DNA of 41,424 nucleotides from CAZCCC01 sp964497245 (GTDB lineage Bacteria > Patescibacteriota > Patescibacteriia > Buchananbacterales > UBA6539). The notes under the pieces were generated by a model that did not search any database, was not told the DNA's origin, and saw nothing but the letters and a program-made list of their open reading frames with translations. Both the position numbers and the translations under genes were made by a program. Below are positions 1 through 8,540 of this stretch, piece after piece (position 1 is the first letter of the stretch; every line of letters begins with the position of its first letter). The stretch covers positions 1 to 41,424 of the forward strand of contig CAZCCC010000009.1 in assembly GCA_964497245.1 (NCBI GenBank), written 5' to 3'.

Positions 1-152
1 GAAAAAAATTGGTATTATTAAAAATCTGTTTTTTTTCATGTTTTTAGCGCTATTTAATTGAATTAATAAATGAAAATATACTAATAAAAATAATAATTAA
101 AATGAAAACTGTTTTTAAAAATTTTATTGAATCCTCAATTTCTTTTATTCCT

Positions 153-1379
153 TTACTCATACCTTAAAGCTTCAATTGGATTAAGTTTGGCAGCCCGTCT
201 GGCCGGATAGTATCCGAAGACAATCCCGATGATTGCCGAAACACTAAAAGCCAATATTATTGAGAAAGTGGTGACGCTTGTTGTTGTTCCGCTGAATTTG
301 GTTATTAAAAATGATGCCAGCCAGCCAAATCCTATGCCGACTATTCCACCGATGAAAGTTAAGGCGACTGATTCGGCTAAAAATTGGAGATTAATATCAT
401 GATTTTTTGCTCCCAATGATTTGCGCAGTCCAATTTCCTTTGTCCTTTCAGTGACGGTTGTAAGCATCATATTCATAATACCGATACCTCCTACCAGTAA
501 AGAAATTCCGGCAATTGCCGCTAAAAGGAGCGTTAAAGTATCAGTAACAGAGCTTAGAGTGTTTAAAACGTCGGCTTGGTTTACAATTGTAAAATCGGCA
601 TTTGCCGGATCGGAAATTCTATGCCTTATCAGCAACAGATCGCTAATATCCTGCTGGGCTTGAGCCATTAAGTTTTTATCGGTAATTTCAATGTTTATAT
701 TACTTACCGACTCATTTCCGGTAATATATTTTTGGGCGGCAGAAATTGGAATATAAATTAAGTCATCATCACTGCCAAAACCAGTTCCGCCTTTTGCTTG
801 TGTTACACCGATTATTGTAAATTCCATATTGTCTATTCTTATTTTTTGGCCTGTTGGATCAATATTCTCGCCGAATAAATCATCTCTAGCTGTCGGGCCA
901 AGCATAGCTATTTTTGATGTCTGTTTTACATGCTGTTCATTGATTAAGCTGCCCATTTCAACAAATATATTTTTTATTTCCAAATATGAAGAATCAATTC
1001 CATAAATATTAGTATTTGTATTTGTTCCTTTCGTTGTTTTAACCTGTTTTCTGGAAGTAATGATTGGGGCTATTGACTTTACATTTTTAACTTGCTCGGC
1101 AATGGCTTTTGAATCACTGATTGTTAAAGTGGTGGCTGAGCCAAATCCGCCTCTAACTACCGAACCGGCTCCTCTTTGGGCACCCGGCGAAACTATCAGC
1201 AGGTTTGTCCCCAAAGATTCAATATTTGATTGAATATTAGCCGCTGCTCCTTGACCGATTGAGATCATGGCAATAACCGAACCAATGCCGATAACTATTC
1301 CAAGTATGGTTAAAAAAGATCTTGATTTATTTGAAGACAATGCAAAGTATGTTTCTTTAATTAAATCGGATATAAACAT
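153..1379 (-). CDS. ABC transporter permease, MacB type
   Basis: 408-residue inner-membrane permease of the MacB/LolE (FtsX-like) class, which couples ATP hydrolysis to movement of substrates in or across the envelope. An N-terminal membrane segment (about residues 20-45, rich in G and I) is followed by a long extracytoplasmic MacB-type domain (about 50-270) and three C-terminal helices (about 280-400), with the usual E-R-T-K-E-I-G-L-R-K coupling stretch after the second helix. Length and topology match stand-alone MacB permeases that lack the fused ATPase of E. coli MacB. It is the last gene of a three-gene operon, 4 bases after the ATPase gene. The substrate cannot be told; antibiotic, peptide or lipoprotein export are all possible. 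No terminator is obvious in the 152 bases downstream. Confidence 0.93.
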   Translation of the reverse strand: MFISDLIKETYFALSSNKSRSFLTILGIVIGIGSVIAMISIGQGAAANIQSNIESLGTNLLIVSPGAQRGAGSVVRGGFGSATTLTISDSKAIAEQVKNVKSIAPIITSRKQVKTTKGTNTNTNIYGIDSSYLEIKNIFVEMGSLINEQHVKQTSKIAMLGPTARDDLFGENIDPTGQKIRIDNMEFTIIGVTQAKGGTGFGSDDDLIYIPISAAQKYITGNESVSNINIEITDKNLMAQAQQDISDLLLIRHRISDPANADFTIVNQADVLNTLSSVTDTLTLLLAAIAGISLLVGGIGIMNMMLTTVTERTKEIGLRKSLGAKNHDINLQFLAESVALTFIGGIVGIGFGWLASFLITKFSGTTTSVTTFSIILAFSVSAIIGIVFGYYPARRAAKLNPIEALRYE

Positions 1380-1383
1380 AAAG

Positions 1384-2088
1384 TTATTTCTTTTTTAAAA
1401 AATTATGGCTTTTACGATCGGCAAAGATCATTCCATCTTTTATTTCTATAACCCTGTCAGCATGTTCGGCAACATATTTTTCATGGGTAATTAAAATAAT
1501 GGTATGCCCTTTTTCCCGATTTAATTTTTGAAAAGTTTCTAAAACTATGTCGCCGGTTTTTGAATCCAAGTTTCCGGTCGGCTCATCAGCCAATATTAAA
1601 TCAGGTTCATTTACCAAAGCTCTGGCTATTGCAACGCGTTGCATCTGACCGCCTGAAAGCTGATTTGAAAGATGGTGCCAACGATTTTTTTCTAAACCGG
1701 AAGCAAGTAATGCTTTTTCTGCTTTTTCTCCCCGTAAATTTTTGGGAGTTTTTTTATCATAGATAAGGGGTAATATTACATTTCTCAATACAGTGGCCCG
1801 AGAAAGTAAATTAAAAGACTGAAAAACAAAACCTATTTTTTCAGAGCGAATTTCCGCCAGTTCATCGCCTGAGAGTTCAAGCATATTTTGTCCGGCCAAA
1901 AAATAATTGCCACTACTTGGCCTGTCCAATGCTCCCAGAATATGCATTAGTGTTGATTTTCCGGAGCCCGATGGTCCGACAATTGCAACAAATTCTCCTT
2001 TTTTTATTTCAAAAAATACATTTTTTAATACTTTAAGTTCAACGTCGCCGGTTTGATAAATTTTTGTTATATTCTCGCATCTAATCAT
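1384..2088 (-). CDS. ABC transporter ATP-binding protein, MacB/LolD type
   Basis: 234-residue cytoplasmic ATPase that powers the adjacent permease. Walker A GPSGSGKST is at 38-46, the Q-loop near residue 90, the signature LSGGQ at 144-148, Walker B LILADE at 164-169 followed by the D-loop, and the switch histidine in LITHE near 200. This is the complete set for an active nucleotide-binding domain of the LolD/MacB subfamily. It lies 7 bases after the adaptor gene and 4 bases before the permease, so the three are surely co-transcribed and assemble into one pump. Confidence 0.96.
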   Translation of the reverse strand: MIRCENITKIYQTGDVELKVLKNVFFEIKKGEFVAIVGPSGSGKSTLMHILGALDRPSSGNYFLAGQNMLELSGDELAEIRSEKIGFVFQSFNLLSRATVLRNVILPLIYDKKTPKNLRGEKAEKALLASGLEKNRWHHLSNQLSGGQMQRVAIARALVNEPDLILADEPTGNLDSKTGDIVLETFQKLNREKGHTIILITHEKYVAEHADRVIEIKDGMIFADRKSHNFLKKK

Positions 2089-2095
2089 AATTTTA

Positions 2096-3994
2096 TCAGC
2101 GGACTCTCATTCCGGCTCCCGGATTAGTCAGTTGCATCATTCCTCTCATGGCATCATTATTTGTTCCGGCCGTAGTGGAAGTGCCAGCATTATTTGTTAG
2201 GGTTTGGGTAATTATTTGGTCGCCTTCATTAATGCCTTTGATAATTTCAATCATTGTGTCGTTTGCGATGCCGGTTGTTACTATTTTTCTTTCAGGTTGG
2301 CCGTTAATTAAAACTTCAACATAACTATTGCCATCAGAGGTTTTAATTGCGCTGATTGGAATTGATAAAACATCTTGTTTTGATTCAATTATAATATTTG
2401 TACTCAGGCTCATTGCCGGTTTTATTCTTTCATCTTGTACATCAAAAGCGATTTTTATACCATAACTTACAACCCCTGAAGAGACAGCCCCCAAAGTATC
2501 AATTTCCACAACTTGTCCGGTAATTGACAAATTTTCAATTGCATCAAAATTTAATATCGCTTTTTGCCCGATTTTTATTTTAGTGGCGTCTATTTCGTTT
2601 AAAGATATTTCGGCAATTTGTTTGTCAGTGATGACAGAGGCTATAATGCTTCCCGAAGAAACACTCTCACCTTTTTTTGAGTTGACTTCGGCTATTATTC
2701 CGTCAAATGGTGCACGAACATAATAATTTGCCAAATTTTGTTGAGCTTCAGTAAGGGAATTTTGTTTTTGCTGGATTGATATTTTTTTATTTTTGATTTG
2801 AATATCCGAAGAGCCTGATTTCAGATCATTTATTTTTTCTTCTTTTTCTTTTATATTTCTTTCGGCCTGAGCCAGCGCCAAAGGATTGTTTTGTTCCATT
2901 TCTTTTTGTTTTCTTTCAGCGGCAACAATACTTTCTTTGCTATTTTTTATTGTTTTTTGAATATTTAGCAGAGAGGATAGGTGGTTGTTTACTTTTGAAA
3001 TATAATTTCCTAAATCAGACTGATAGCCTGATACCATACTAAATATCCTGGCATTATTTTTTGTTCTGTATTCAATCCAATAATCAATCAGATTTCTTTG
3101 AATTTTTAAAGAATCTGAAATTTCTCTTAATGTTGTTATTGATTCATCCAACATGTTTTCAATCGTTTTTTTATCCGAGTATCTGGTTATATTTTTATAA
3201 TTATAAAAATTATTTTCATAGATGTTTTTTATTGTCTGATATTTTTCTTCGCTTTTTAATATCATTTCCCTAAAATCAAGTCTTTCTTTTTCATCAGACA
3301 AATTAATGGAGTTAAGAAGACTGTAGTTGTTTGTATTGCTTCCGGGGACAGCCGTTTCATTGTTTGATATTTCATAGCCCAGTAAAATGGTATTTAAACC
3401 AGAGATAATAGTCGGTAAATCCAAGAAAAGTTCCGTAATATTATTATATGAGTCCTCGTAGGCTTTTTTCAGGCTTTCTTCTGACGATTGAATTGTGTCC
3501 AAAGCTGTTTGATAATCGGTTTCTTGCTGGAATATTAATTTTGAAAGAGAATCTTTTGAATCCTGGAGAGAATGTTCGGCTTGAAGTAGGGTATAAGAAT
3601 CAATTGGTTGAAACATATCTTCAAGTTCAAGAATTGCAATTTCAAGGCTGGCCAAAGCTTCATTGACTTTTCGGGAGGCATCACGGCTGTCAATTTGTGC
3701 TATTAGTTCACCTTCTTTAATTTCATGTCCTTTTTGAACATTGACCAGAACTATATCCCCTGAAACTCTTGGTTTAATATCAACTTGATCAGAAGTAGAA
3801 ACTTGTCCGGTTCCAGAAATAGAAACAGTAATTATTCCTTTGGTGGCAGCAGAAGAAATGTAGCGAATTTCTTGCGAAGTATTATTTTTTAATTTTTGAA
3901 ATCCTAAATAGCCGCCGCCGGCTAAAAGACAAATGATAATTATTAGCGTTGTTTTTTTGAACTTTAAAAGGATTTTTTTTAAGGTTTTAATCAT
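2096..3994 (-). CDS. HlyD/MacA-family periplasmic adaptor
   Basis: Membrane-anchored adaptor (membrane fusion protein) of the MacA/HlyD family, linking the MacB-type permease to the outside. I chose the ATG at 3994 (632 residues). An in-frame GTG at 4012 would add six residues but lies inside an inverted repeat. A single N-terminal anchor (about 10-30) is followed by a biotinyl-lipoyl half with the phrase DIVLVNVQKGHEIKEGELIA, a very long alpha-helical hairpin (about 100-410), the second lipoyl half (YYVRAPFDGIIAEV) and a beta-barrel. At over 600 residues it is much longer than E. coli MacA (about 370), and the excess is in the helical hairpin. There is no outer-membrane TolC partner in the window, as expected for a Gram-positive-like CPR envelope. 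The C-terminal tail is rich in N, T, G and M. Confidence 0.9.
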   Translation of the reverse strand: MIKTLKKILLKFKKTTLIIIICLLAGGGYLGFQKLKNNTSQEIRYISSAATKGIITVSISGTGQVSTSDQVDIKPRVSGDIVLVNVQKGHEIKEGELIAQIDSRDASRKVNEALASLEIAILELEDMFQPIDSYTLLQAEHSLQDSKDSLSKLIFQQETDYQTALDTIQSSEESLKKAYEDSYNNITELFLDLPTIISGLNTILLGYEISNNETAVPGSNTNNYSLLNSINLSDEKERLDFREMILKSEEKYQTIKNIYENNFYNYKNITRYSDKKTIENMLDESITTLREISDSLKIQRNLIDYWIEYRTKNNARIFSMVSGYQSDLGNYISKVNNHLSSLLNIQKTIKNSKESIVAAERKQKEMEQNNPLALAQAERNIKEKEEKINDLKSGSSDIQIKNKKISIQQKQNSLTEAQQNLANYYVRAPFDGIIAEVNSKKGESVSSGSIIASVITDKQIAEISLNEIDATKIKIGQKAILNFDAIENLSITGQVVEIDTLGAVSSGVVSYGIKIAFDVQDERIKPAMSLSTNIIIESKQDVLSIPISAIKTSDGNSYVEVLINGQPERKIVTTGIANDTMIEIIKGINEGDQIITQTLTNNAGTSTTAGTNNDAMRGMMQLTNPGAGMRVR

Positions 3995-4010
3995 ATTTTT
4001 GTCATCATAC

Positions 4011-4058
4011 ACATTTTAACCCCTGCTAGGCTGTAGCCACTAGCAGGGGTTAAAATGT
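4011..4058. repeat. 18-bp perfect inverted repeat upstream of the adaptor gene
   Basis: Left arm 4011-4028 (acattttaacccctgcta) is exactly complementary to right arm 4041-4058. The 12-base loop contains a small ggct/agcc inner stem. It lies 16 bases upstream of the chosen adaptor start at 3994 and overlaps the alternative GTG start at 4012. No long T-run follows on either strand, so it is not a textbook terminator. It could be a leader hairpin controlling the pump operon, an operator, or a small palindromic repeat element. Confidence 0.8.
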
Positions 4059-4316
4059 ATGCTACAACTTATTTTTATATATTTTATTGTTTATTAAAAT
4101 TTATAAAATTGCAAAGAAAGTATGGGCTGTTTAACCAATTATTTATAACAAAAAATCAATAAACATATCCGGTTTAAAATGGCCTGCCTTTATATATAAT
4201 ACGTAATAAGCCGGTTGTTTCTTTCAAAAAAATAATTAAAATTCACTTACATAAATTGAAATAGCAGAGGCTTTAAAAAGTAAAACATAAATAGCGGTAG
4301 ATATTTTAAAATTATT
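4059..4316. other. AT-rich intergenic region, nothing recognised
   Basis: Together with the inverted repeat and the terminator that flank it, this is the longest gene-free stretch of the left half (346 bases from 4013). It is very AT-rich. I see no open reading frame of note, no RNA gene and no clear consensus promoter for the minus-strand adaptor gene, although several weak A/T-rich -10-like boxes exist. Confidence 0.6.
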
Positions 4317-4349
4317 AAAAAACACCTTATTTACCAAAGGTGTTTTTTT
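4317..4349 (-). terminator. Intrinsic terminator after tspO (works on either strand)
   Basis: Arms 4321-4328 (aacacctt) and 4337-4344 (aaggtgtt) pair perfectly around an 8-base loop, with A-run and T-run flanks extending the stem. It begins 10 bases past the tspO stop. On the minus strand it ends in a T-run, as required to end the galT-prepilin-lipoprotein-tspO transcript. Confidence 0.85.
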
Positions 4350-4358
4350 AGGTTTAGA

Positions 4359-4832
4359 TTAGGGGTTTAATCTCCAAATTTCAAAATTTAAGACCATGGC
4401 AAAACTCACCCATGCCAAATATGGAAATAAAAGATAGGCTGCCGGTTTTCTTATTAGCCAAAATTGCCAAACTAAAATTATGATAATCAGCCATAAAAAA
4501 AATATATCAATTAAGGCTAGTAAAGGATTTTTCAGTCCAAAAAATAAAATTGACCATGCACCATTTAAAATTAGATGAAATAAAAATAAAATAATAGCCG
4601 GTTTTGCAAGTTTATATTCTTTTTTTTTCAGCCAAATTAAAAATAAGGAAATGCCCATCATTGTATAAAGGGAGATCCAAACCGGCCCGAAAATCCAGTT
4701 TGGCGGATTAAAAGCCGGTTTTTGCAAATAGGCATACCAACCAGGGATTGCTGAGACGGTAAAAACTGAACCGATTATACCGGGCAGCTGACAGATTAAG
4801 ATAAAAAGTATTAGTAAGAAAAATTTTTTCAT
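4359..4832 (-). CDS. tspO: TspO/MBR family membrane protein
   Basis: 157-residue five-helix membrane protein of the tryptophan-rich sensory protein / peripheral benzodiazepine receptor family, which binds porphyrins and is linked to stress and tetrapyrrole handling. The conserved W-Y-x-x-L-x-K-P-x-F-x-P-P loop and the F-G-P-V-W-x-x-L-Y-x-x-M-G-x-S segment of helix 2 are both present (about residues 32-66), followed by W-S-x-x-F-F-G near 95 and W-x-F-W in helix 4. It is the last gene of its operon, 12 bases after the small lipoprotein gene and directly before a strong terminator. Its physiological role in a streamlined genome is unknown. Confidence 0.95.
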   Translation of the reverse strand: MKKFFLLILFILICQLPGIIGSVFTVSAIPGWYAYLQKPAFNPPNWIFGPVWISLYTMMGISLFLIWLKKKEYKLAKPAIILFLFHLILNGAWSILFFGLKNPLLALIDIFFLWLIIIILVWQFWLIRKPAAYLLFPYLAWVSFAMVLNFEIWRLNP

Positions 4833-4844
4833 AATAATGGGATG

Positions 4845-5207
4845 TTAATTTTTACAAGCACCTTTTATATAGCCGATTAATTCCATTTCGTTTTTACTTC
4901 CGTCGGACGCTTGCCATTTACCGTTTTGCCCAAAAAATATGCAAAGTCTGCATTCACTATCAAATTCTAAGCTATAAATTTCTTCATTTTTTTGTTCGGG
5001 TATTTTATAGTAGGCGCATACCTTTTCATTATCTAAACTGTAGCAGTTATCAGGCAGGCTAATATAGGATCCATCTTCATTTTTTTCAAAATAAGCATCA
5101 GGGCAAATTAAAAGATTTTTAGGAATGTCTGGCTTATCTCTTAAGCCAATACAACCTACGGCTGTAATTACAACTGTTAGGATTAAGAATAATTTTGTTT
5201 TTTTCAT
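4845..5207 (-). CDS. Small cysteine-rich putative lipoprotein
   Basis: Not a family I recognise. I take the ATG at 5207 (120 residues), because it places a K-K-T-K positive start directly before a hydrophobic signal stretch ending at A-V-G-C with Cys19 as the likely lipidated residue. The longer frame to 5243 would overlap the prepilin gene. The mature part has six more cysteines (35, 55, 64, 86, 89, 118), including a CRLC pair, which suggests disulfides in an extracytoplasmic domain. The gene lies 23 bases downstream of the prepilin-LamG gene and 12 bases upstream of tspO, so it is likely co-transcribed. Confidence 0.75.
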   Translation of the reverse strand: MKKTKLFLILTVVITAVGCIGLRDKPDIPKNLLICPDAYFEKNEDGSYISLPDNCYSLDNEKVCAYYKIPEQKNEEIYSLEFDSECRLCIFFGQNGKWQASDGSKNEMELIGYIKGACKN

Positions 5208-5230
5208 TTTTTTATTAGTTAAAAAATTTA

Positions 5231-6334
5231 TTAATTTAGCCACTTCTTAATAAGATACTGTTCTACTTCACTTCTTGTATTATCCGGAAGGGCAAAATTA
5301 TATATGAGAATTTCGGCAATATCACCACTAAACCATGTATTTCCAGGGCTTGCTTGAGTTGAGCCTATTCTTAAGGGTTGATTATTTATACTCATATTTC
5401 CCGTTTGGTTTTTGGTGCCGATTAACATTCCATTTACATACCAATTTTGTTGAGAACCATTATAGCGTCCGGTTAAAACATAAGAGTTATTGGCTGATAT
5501 TCCTCCGCTGTAGGTGTCCCACCTTCTAGAATTATTGATATTTACCCCAAACCCCAAATTATTAGAATTACTCCATAAAGAATAATAATAATAAGGTTCT
5601 GACCAGCTCGTATGACCCTTAATTACAATTCGGCGATGACCTCCATCGGTTATTTTAGGTTTAACTACAGCCATAATTGTTATATGGGGAGTGATTTCTA
5701 GGCTGGTAGAGTTTTGAACAATCAAAGATTTAGTGCCATCAAAATTAATAGCCGGCTTGTTGTTTAAAGTGTTACTTTTGTAGATTGGTTTTCTATTTTC
5801 TTCTGATTGAAAAGCGTTATTACCAGATCCGGACGAATCCGGCCATGTTGAGATTGTATTACCGTCATTTATCCCTATTATAGTAGAGGCATCTAATCTG
5901 AGCACTAATCCATTTACTATAGGCAAAGAAGGTGCTTGAGGTTCATCGTTTGGTTCTATTATTGTTGAATATACTTTTATTCTTTGTTCTTTTTCATCTT
6001 CATAACCAATCACATAATTTTCTCCCACTGTAGGATTTTCTGGAATTTTTGAAATAAAATTTGGTACTAAATATTTTTCGCATTCAGATATGCTTACAAT
6101 TTCATCATATGAAGGAATACATTCTGGATAATGTCCTTTATTATCTAGTTGATAATAGCGAATAGCATCTTTTATTGTATTGATATGAACTTTTTTTGTT
6201 GCATCTAATGTTTGTTCAAAGCGACGGGATGGGTTAATAGCTACCATTACTATTGCAGCAATTATGGAGATTATAGCAATAACAATTAATATTTCTATGA
6301 GCGTAAATCCTTTTTTTTGCAATAATAATTTCAT
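5231..6334 (-). CDS. Type IV prepilin-like protein fused to a LamG/concanavalin-like domain
   Basis: 367 residues. The N-terminus is a class III (type IV/pseudopilin) signal: short basic leader, cleavage after Gly9, mature Phe10 and the conserved Glu at mature position 5 (Glu14), then a hydrophobic helix to about residue 35 and a GspG/PilE-like alpha-1 helix with Y-Y-Q-L-D-N-K-G-H-Y-P near 55-65. From about residue 143 there is a second domain with the pattern L-V-L-R-L-D-A-S, W-P-D-S-S-G-S-G-N-N-A and W-Y-V-N-G, typical of LamG-like (laminin G type 3) lectin folds, running to the C-terminus. A pilin tip or surface subunit carrying a glycan-binding domain is the natural reading. It lies 8 bases after galT. 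Confidence 0.88.
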   Translation of the reverse strand: MKLLLQKKGFTLIEILIVIAIISIIAAIVMVAINPSRRFEQTLDATKKVHINTIKDAIRYYQLDNKGHYPECIPSYDEIVSISECEKYLVPNFISKIPENPTVGENYVIGYEDEKEQRIKVYSTIIEPNDEPQAPSLPIVNGLVLRLDASTIIGINDGNTISTWPDSSGSGNNAFQSEENRKPIYKSNTLNNKPAINFDGTKSLIVQNSTSLEITPHITIMAVVKPKITDGGHRRIVIKGHTSWSEPYYYYSLWSNSNNLGFGVNINNSRRWDTYSGGISANNSYVLTGRYNGSQQNWYVNGMLIGTKNQTGNMSINNQPLRIGSTQASPGNTWFSGDIAEILIYNFALPDNTRSEVEQYLIKKWLN

Positions 6335-6342
6335 TTTTTAAA

Positions 6343-7281
6343 TTAATTTTTATAAAATTTAGCCGCTTCCTCTGGAGCGATTGGGTTTATAATTAGGCCT
6401 GAACCGATTTCCACACCAGCCCAAATTGACCCGCGGGGAGTAATTTTCATATAAAGATGTTGGTCTTCGTCGTGAATTACCTGATGAAAATAGTAATTAT
6501 ATGGCAATCCAAGCAAATCAATTTTTTTTAGGATTTTTTTTAGGAATTTTGCAAAACTCAGCTTTTCTTCATCACTTAGTAAGGTGATGTTATCCAGATG
6601 TCGCTTAGGCATAAGCCAGATTTCATAATTATGCATTGAAGCATAGGGGCAAAAAGCAATGGCATTTTTATCTTCAAAAACCAATCTCGGACTTTTGCTT
6701 TCTTTTTTTATCACGTCACAGTAAACGCAGCGGCCGTTTTTAAGTTTATAAATATGGGTCCGCTGTGATTTATCTTTAAGGTGTGGAGGCAGAAATTTCG
6801 TTGCAAATATTTGGGAATGGGAATGTTGCAGACTGGCGCCTGCCAATCCTCCATCATTTTTAAAAATCAGAACATATTCAATTTTTTTATCCCCGGATAT
6901 TGCCTTAGTTCTAAGAGAATAAGCATTTAAAATTTCAGCAATCCTTATTTCAGAAAGCTGTTCAATTTCTTTTTGATGATCAGGGCTTTCTATTACTACT
7001 TCTTGCCTTCCATAAGCCTTTGAATTATCAGTTGAGACGGAGGGAAATTTATTCTCTAATACTTTTATTGCCCAAGGCTCATTTTTTTCTTTTGTTTTTA
7101 GTATTGTTAATATTATTTTTCCCGCTTGGTTGATATTCTCCGGACAAAAAATGCACCCTTTTTTCTTTATTTGGGAAATTTTATCAGACTTTTCTACATC
7201 ACGGGGACGCTTACCCCGTTTTGGGGCTATAATTACGTATTTTTCTTGAATGTAATCCTTTCTAATTTCAGAATTTTTCAT
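6343..7281 (-). CDS. galT: Galactose-1-phosphate uridylyltransferase (HIT superfamily)
   Basis: 312-residue cytoplasmic enzyme that exchanges UMP between UDP-glucose and galactose-1-phosphate, or a close nucleotidyltransferase relative. Zinc-site cysteines are in CIFC at 43-46, with a second CVYC pair at 185-188. The active-site H-S-H-S-Q is at 153-157 with His155 as nucleophile, and the C-terminal half keeps H-N-Y-E-I-W and P-K-R-H. Length is near the usual 330-350. A well-spaced GAGG Shine-Dalgarno and an extended -10 (TGCTAGAAT) lie just upstream on the minus strand. It heads the operon galT, prepilin-LamG, lipoprotein, tspO. It could use other sugar phosphates (ADP-sugar phosphorylase-type activity), which would tie it to the nearby glycogen genes. 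Confidence 0.9.
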   Translation of the reverse strand: MKNSEIRKDYIQEKYVIIAPKRGKRPRDVEKSDKISQIKKKGCIFCPENINQAGKIILTILKTKEKNEPWAIKVLENKFPSVSTDNSKAYGRQEVVIESPDHQKEIEQLSEIRIAEILNAYSLRTKAISGDKKIEYVLIFKNDGGLAGASLQHSHSQIFATKFLPPHLKDKSQRTHIYKLKNGRCVYCDVIKKESKSPRLVFEDKNAIAFCPYASMHNYEIWLMPKRHLDNITLLSDEEKLSFAKFLKKILKKIDLLGLPYNYYFHQVIHDEDQHLYMKITPRGSIWAGVEIGSGLIINPIAPEEAAKFYKN

Positions 7282-7477
7282 ATTTAATATTATCCTCTTT
7301 ATTCTATTCTAGCATAAAATTATTAATTTTTGGAAAAAAAGGTATTGACTGCAAAGTCCCGCACCTTAATAAAATATACAAGACGGGATCCTCGATTTTT
7401 CACTCCGCTAAAAAAAGCTGAGAAAAAATAAAAACAAGCCTTACTCCTTTTTTAGCATTCCAGAACCTATTCTATTT

Positions 7478-7514
7478 CACTGTCGATTATAGTCGACAGT
7501 GTCTACGTCGCCAA
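7478..7514 (-). promoter_or_regulatory. Palindrome overlapping a minus-strand -10 box upstream of galT
   Basis: A perfect 9-bp inverted repeat (7478-7486 with 7493-7501, CACTGTCGA/TCGACAGTG) encloses TATAAT on the minus strand (7486-7491). Seventeen bases further upstream is TTGGCG (7509-7514), four of six matches to the -35 consensus. This geometry is what a repressor-controlled promoter would look like, with a leader of about 200 bases to galT. The alternative is an atypical terminator for the pyruvyl transferase gene, whose stop is at 7521. Confidence 0.45.
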
Positions 7515-7520
7515 TAAAAT

Positions 7521-8540
7521 TTATTTTATTTTTTTTATCTCATCTAAAAATAAAAGATGTTTTTTCCAAATTTTTTCTTTTCTTCTTTCAAATTTTATTT
7601 TATAATTTTGTCTATTCTTGAAAACAATTTTAGCTCTTTTTAATAATGTTTGATTCTTTAATTTTTTTGAACTTATAACAAGTTCCGGACAGCCAATAAA
7701 TTTAGCAAAGCTTTTATTTCGGATGTCGTAGGCGACGTTGATTTCAGGAGTTTTTGCCCCAAATGACAAAACCACAGAATGAAGCATCATACCTATTATT
7801 AAATCCATTTTACCGTAGACATATTTTTGTTGAGTGGGCGGTAAATTTATCGGTTTTATTTTATCTATTTTTAATTTTTGGCAAATTTTTTTTTCGTCAG
7901 GATGGTGGTACATATAATATATTTCCGCGTCAAATTCATTTTGGAAATAGGAAGCAGTTTCTTCGTATGATTTCAAAATGTCTTTTTCAAAATAACCAAA
8001 ACCAAGCCAGCCCGAGTAATTTAAATTAAGGCCGATTTTTATTTTATTATTAAAGGTAATTTTTTTTGGTTTTTTTTCTAGTAAAAAAATTGCCGGATCA
8101 CCGATGACGCTTATTTTTTTTATCGGTACCCCGGCCTTTATTAGGAAGTTTTTAGTGTAATAGTCGCGAACTGAACTTAGGGCTGCTTTTTTATTCAACA
8201 CGGCAATGCTCTCAATTTCTTTTTTATTTAATTTTCTTGAACCTATTTCTCTAATGTAGCCGACACCAAAAATTACTATCGGTGGCTTGATTTTTTTTAT
8301 AAACTCAGTGCTGTAAGGTAGAAACCAGCGGTAATATATTCCACCGCCACCAATAATTACTAGGTCTGCCACGTTAATTTTTTCTATATCTGTTTTTTTG
8401 CCATCCCTTAAAACTGTCATTGGAAAATCACTTATTTTTGAATCAGTTAGATTTTCCCCAATGATTTGTTGAACAGCCTGGACTATTGCAAAATCTCCCT
8501 TATTGTTTTTATCCCAAACGTGGATATGAGCTATTTTCAT
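7521..8540 (-). CDS. Polysaccharide pyruvyl transferase family protein
   Basis: 339-residue cytoplasmic enzyme of the CsaB/PssM family, which adds ketal-linked pyruvate to surface polysaccharide sugars and has a GT-B-like fold. It begins with the N-K-G-D-x-A-I stretch (residues 13-19) and has D-L-V-I-I-G-G-G-G-I-Y-Y near 60-71, V-I-G-D-P-A near 145 and the C-terminal H-S-x-V-L-S-F-G-x-x-T-P motif. Its start overlaps the stop of the GH57-kinase gene by the 4-base ATGA, so translation is coupled. Target glycan unknown. It links the storage-sugar operon to cell-surface glycan decoration. Confidence 0.85.
   Translation of the reverse strand: MKIAHIHVWDKNNKGDFAIVQAVQQIIGENLTDSKISDFPMTVLRDGKKTDIEKINVADLVIIGGGGIYYRWFLPYSTEFIKKIKPPIVIFGVGYIREIGSRKLNKKEIESIAVLNKKAALSSVRDYYTKNFLIKAGVPIKKISVIGDPAIFLLEKKPKKITFNNKIKIGLNLNYSGWLGFGYFEKDILKSYEETASYFQNEFDAEIYYMYHHPDEKKICQKLKIDKIKPINLPPTQQKYVYGKMDLIIGMMLHSVVLSFGAKTPEINVAYDIRNKSFAKFIGCPELVISSKKLKNQTLLKRAKIVFKNRQNYKIKFERRKEKIWKKHLLFLDEIKKIK

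Noticed and set aside
1..152. Terminator or small gene at the left edge
   Set aside because: The stretch is A/T-rich with homopolymers but shows no stable stem with G+C pairs and no reading frame worth calling.
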